From contig JAFAGN010000248.1 in NCBI GenBank assembly GCA_023422695.1, positions 1 through 16,170 of the forward strand: a stretch of 16,170 nucleotides of DNA. Direction: 5' to 3'. Below the pieces are notes generated by a model. The model had not been told where the DNA came from. It saw only the letters and a program-made list of their open reading frames with translations, and did no database searches. The first letter of the stretch is position 1. Every line of letters starts with the position of its first letter. Below are positions 13,952 to 16,170 of this stretch, one piece after another. The translations under genes were made by a program, and so were the position numbers. This stretch comes from Pseudomonadota bacterium. Its GTDB lineage: Bacteria > Pseudomonadota > Alphaproteobacteria > Sphingomonadales > Sphingomonadaceae.

Positions 13952-16047
13952 TGCGGCTGGTCAGTCTTTGCGCGCTTTCCGCCGCGATTGCGGCGCCGGT
14001 ATCGGCGCAGGAAGCCGCGGCGACCGGCGACGCGCCGCCCGCCGCCGCTGCCACGCCAACGGCAACTGCGAGCGCGGACGGCAGCGCGCGGCAGGTCTTC
14101 ACCGCCGCCGATTTTGCGCGTTACGCCCCGACCAACGCCTATGACATGCTCAATCAGGTCCCCGGCTTTTCGATCCGCGACAATGAAAATCTGCGCGGGC
14201 TGGGGCAGGCGACGGGCAATGTGCTGTTCAACGGCGAGCGGCCGTCGAACAAGGGTGACGATATGTACACCCAGCTGTCGCGTATCCCCGCGGGCAATGT
14301 CGAGCGGATCGAGATCGTCGACGGCGCGACGCTGGATATTCCCGGATTGTCGGGGCAGGTCGCCAATATCGTCTATCGCGCCGATAGTTTTTCGGGCCAG
14401 TTTTCGTGGAAGCCCGAGTTCCGCGCGCATTATGCCGACCCGCTGTTCACCCGCGGCGACGTGTCGGTTCGCGGGCGCAACGGTACGGTGGAATATGAAG
14501 TTGCGCTGAGCAATGACGGCGCCCGGCGCAGCGCCGCCGGCGGGCCGACGATTATCACCGACGGCGCGGGGCAGATCACCGAACGCCGCCGCGACGTGTG
14601 GAACACCCATTTCGATGTGCCGAAGCTGTCGGGGCGGCTGACCTGGGATCCGGCGGGTGACACGGTGGTAAACATCGGCGGGCATTATCAGCGCGAATAT
14701 GACCGATATTACGAAGACGGTGCGCGCGTTTCGCCGGGGCAGCCCGACCGGGCGCGCACGGTTCGACAGATCGACGATGCCTGGAATTATGAGGTCAGCG
14801 GAGATTATCAATTCGGGGTCGGGCCAGGGAAGCTGAAGCTGATCGGGCTGCGCCGGTTCAGCCATGAACCCTATTCGCAGGAAGTCGTCACGACGCCGGT
14901 CGGCGGGATCGCGACGGGCGACCGCTTTGCCCAGACCGGCGACCTGGGCGAGACGATCGGGCGCGGCGAATATCAGTGGAAGATGCTGGGCGGCGACTGG
15001 CAATTGTCGGGCGAGGCGGCGTTTAACACGCTGGACAATGTCGCATCGATCGGGGTGCTCGATGCGAACGGCGTGTTTATCGAACAACCGTTTGTCGGCG
15101 GCACCGGCGGGGTAAAGGAAGATCGTTACGAAGGCTTGCTGAGCTTCGGTCGCAAGCTGACCGACAAGCTGAATTTCCAGATCATCGCGGGCGCCGAAAA
15201 TTCGACGATCACCCAGACCGGGATGAACGGGCTGACCCGCACCTTCTTCCGTCCCAAGGGCTCGGTCTCGCTGGCGTGGACGCCGTCGCCCGATTTCGAC
15301 GTGTCGGTGAAATTGCGGCGCCGGGTGCTGCAACTGTCCTTCTATGATTTTCTGGCGCGCGCGTTCCTGAACGACGGCAACCAGAATGAGAGCAACAACG
15401 AACTGCGCCCGCAGCAGGACTGGACCTATGAGGCCGAGATCAACAAGAAGTTCGGTGCGTGGGGATCGACCAAACTGATCCTGATCTACCGCGATGTCGA
15501 GGACCGGGTCGATGTCGTTCCGGTCGGTGCCACCGGCGAGGCGGTGGGCAATATCGCCAAGGCGAAGGCGGGGGCGATCGATTGGACCGCGACGATCAAC
15601 CTTGATCCGGCGGGGCTGAAGGGCGTCAAGCTCGACACGCGGTTGCTCCTCCAGAAATCGTCGCTGCGCGACCCCTTTACCGGCGAAAAGCGCCAGTGGA
15701 ACGGCTTTACCGACACTGTGGCCTACATCGCTGTGCGTCATGACGTTGCGGGGACCGACTGGGCGTGGGGCGCCGACGCCGAATATACGCACAACCAGCC
15801 CAATTATCGCCGCAACCAGACCGACAAAATCTGGGAAGGCCCGGTGTGGGCGACCGCCTTTGTCGAGCACAAGAATGTGATGGGGCTGACGGTGCGGGCG
15901 CAGGTGCGCAATATCGCCAATGCGCGGTCGAAGCGCGATCGCACGGTTTACACGGGGGTTCGCGGCGAAAGCCCGATCGCCTTTGTCGAGGAGCGCGACC
16001 GGTTGATCGGGCCGATCTTCTCCTTTTCGGTGCGCGGGACGTTCTAG
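13951..16047 (+). CDS. TonB-dependent outer-membrane receptor
   Basis: Outer-membrane active transporter family, 698 residues, at the short end of the usual range. A signal peptide (MRLVSLCALSAAIAAPVSA, cleavage before QE at 20) is followed by an Ala/Pro/Thr-rich linker (21-46) and the plug domain (about 49-150). The plug shows YAPTNAYDMLNQVPGFSIRD, VLFNGERPSNKGDD and IPAGNVERIEIVDGATLDIPG. The rest is a 22-strand-type barrel of alternating hydrophobic and aromatic residues. It ends FSFSVRGTF, with the C-terminal Phe required for barrel assembly, so the gene is complete. I see no clear TonB box. The frame is open upstream to 13795, but the ATG at 13951 begins the signal peptide and overlaps the previous stop codon. 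The substrate cannot be read from the sequence. Its position last in a repressor/M56 operon is unusual, since receptors are more often tied to FecI/FecR or Fur. Confidence 0.93.
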   Translation: MRLVSLCALSAAIAAPVSAQEAAATGDAPPAAAATPTATASADGSARQVFTAADFARYAPTNAYDMLNQVPGFSIRDNENLRGLGQATGNVLFNGERPSNKGDDMYTQLSRIPAGNVERIEIVDGATLDIPGLSGQVANIVYRADSFSGQFSWKPEFRAHYADPLFTRGDVSVRGRNGTVEYEVALSNDGARRSAAGGPTIITDGAGQITERRRDVWNTHFDVPKLSGRLTWDPAGDTVVNIGGHYQREYDRYYEDGARVSPGQPDRARTVRQIDDAWNYEVSGDYQFGVGPGKLKLIGLRRFSHEPYSQEVVTTPVGGIATGDRFAQTGDLGETIGRGEYQWKMLGGDWQLSGEAAFNTLDNVASIGVLDANGVFIEQPFVGGTGGVKEDRYEGLLSFGRKLTDKLNFQIIAGAENSTITQTGMNGLTRTFFRPKGSVSLAWTPSPDFDVSVKLRRRVLQLSFYDFLARAFLNDGNQNESNNELRPQQDWTYEAEINKKFGAWGSTKLILIYRDVEDRVDVVPVGATGEAVGNIAKAKAGAIDWTATINLDPAGLKGVKLDTRLLLQKSSLRDPFTGEKRQWNGFTDTVAYIAVRHDVAGTDWAWGADAEYTHNQPNYRRNQTDKIWEGPVWATAFVEHKNVMGLTVRAQVRNIANARSKRDRTVYTGVRGESPIAFVEERDRLIGPIFSFSVRGTF

Positions 16048-16170
16048 GGCCTGGACTCATTTGATCCAGAAGCAAAGAGCGGCGACGATGCAGACACCGG
16101 CGAGGAAGTTGCGAGCAAGCTTGTCGTAGCGTGTTGCGATAGCTCGGAAGTCTTTGAGGCGACAGAAGGC
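16048..16170 (-). mobile_element. IS5-family insertion sequence, one end
   Basis: The transposase stop is 10 bases from the receptor stop codon, so the element boundary must lie at about 16045-16056. The sequence beginning ggcctggactc at 16049 is the candidate terminal inverted repeat. The matching end lies outside the window, so neither the repeat nor a target duplication can be verified. IS5/IS427 elements often target TA or CTAG-like sites, and ttCTAGgg occurs exactly at the receptor stop codon. Confidence 0.65.
16057..16170 (-). CDS. IS5-family transposase, C-terminal end only
   Basis: The last 37 codons and a TGA stop are in the window; the rest lies beyond the right edge. The translation includes FRAIATRYDKLARNFLAGV followed by a hydrophobic end FWIK. 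The RYDKLARNFLA segment is the well-known C-terminus of IS5-family (IS427-like) DDE transposases. Whether the element is intact cannot be judged here. It points toward the TonB receptor gene from the other side. Confidence 0.88.
   Translation of the reverse strand, partial: AFCRLKDFRAIATRYDKLARNFLAGVCIVAALCFWIK

Noticed and set aside
13909..15870. 653-codon minus-strand open frame
   Set aside because: It is antisense to the TonB receptor, whose plug and terminal Phe are unambiguous.

Overview
The window is GC-rich, densely packed DNA from an alphaproteobacterium, most likely a sphingomonad (Sphingopyxis/Sphingomonas type). The codon bias, the GC-rich palindromic repeats and the BlaI/M56/repeat-protein gene set all fit that group. 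This assignment rests on pattern recognition, not on a search. Very long antisense open frames run opposite almost every real gene; they are composition artefacts.

Left part (1-7021). On the minus strand lie a 5-oxoprolinase/hydantoinase-A type gene that runs off the left edge, a membrane CHASE-HWE histidine kinase whose 3' end overlaps it by 17 bases, a ChrA chromate transporter and a CorA-type metal channel. One plus-strand gene, a glutathione S-transferase homologue, sits between kinase and transporter. It diverges from the kinase and converges on chrA with a 6-base overlap. A palindromic repeat is translated in frame near the left end of the oxoprolinase frame. A second, nested palindromic repeat pair fills the gap between corA and the next gene.

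Middle (7022-10999). One large minus-strand gene encodes a predicted exported protein with about 13 tetratricopeptide repeats and a C-terminal CHAT (caspase-like) peptidase domain with its His/Cys dyad intact. A 447-base divergent intergenic region follows. It holds an inverted pair of sphingomonad-type repeats and, at its right end, two tandem BlaI/MecI/CopY-type operators.

Right part (11000-16047). Four plus-strand genes look like one regulated operon: a BlaI-type winged-helix repressor, a BlaR1-like M56 membrane metallopeptidase, a small exported protein or lipoprotein, and a TonB-dependent outer-membrane receptor. The M56 protein has no penicillin-binding sensor. Its periplasmic part is built of 28-residue repeats, and the small exported protein carries the same repeat type (29-residue period). 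The inferred circuit is that the repeat domain senses an envelope signal, the M56 peptidase inactivates the repressor, and the operon including the receptor is derepressed. This is the most interesting system in the window.

Right edge (16048-16170). The 3' end of an IS5-family transposase gene, on the minus strand, begins 10 bases after the receptor stop codon.
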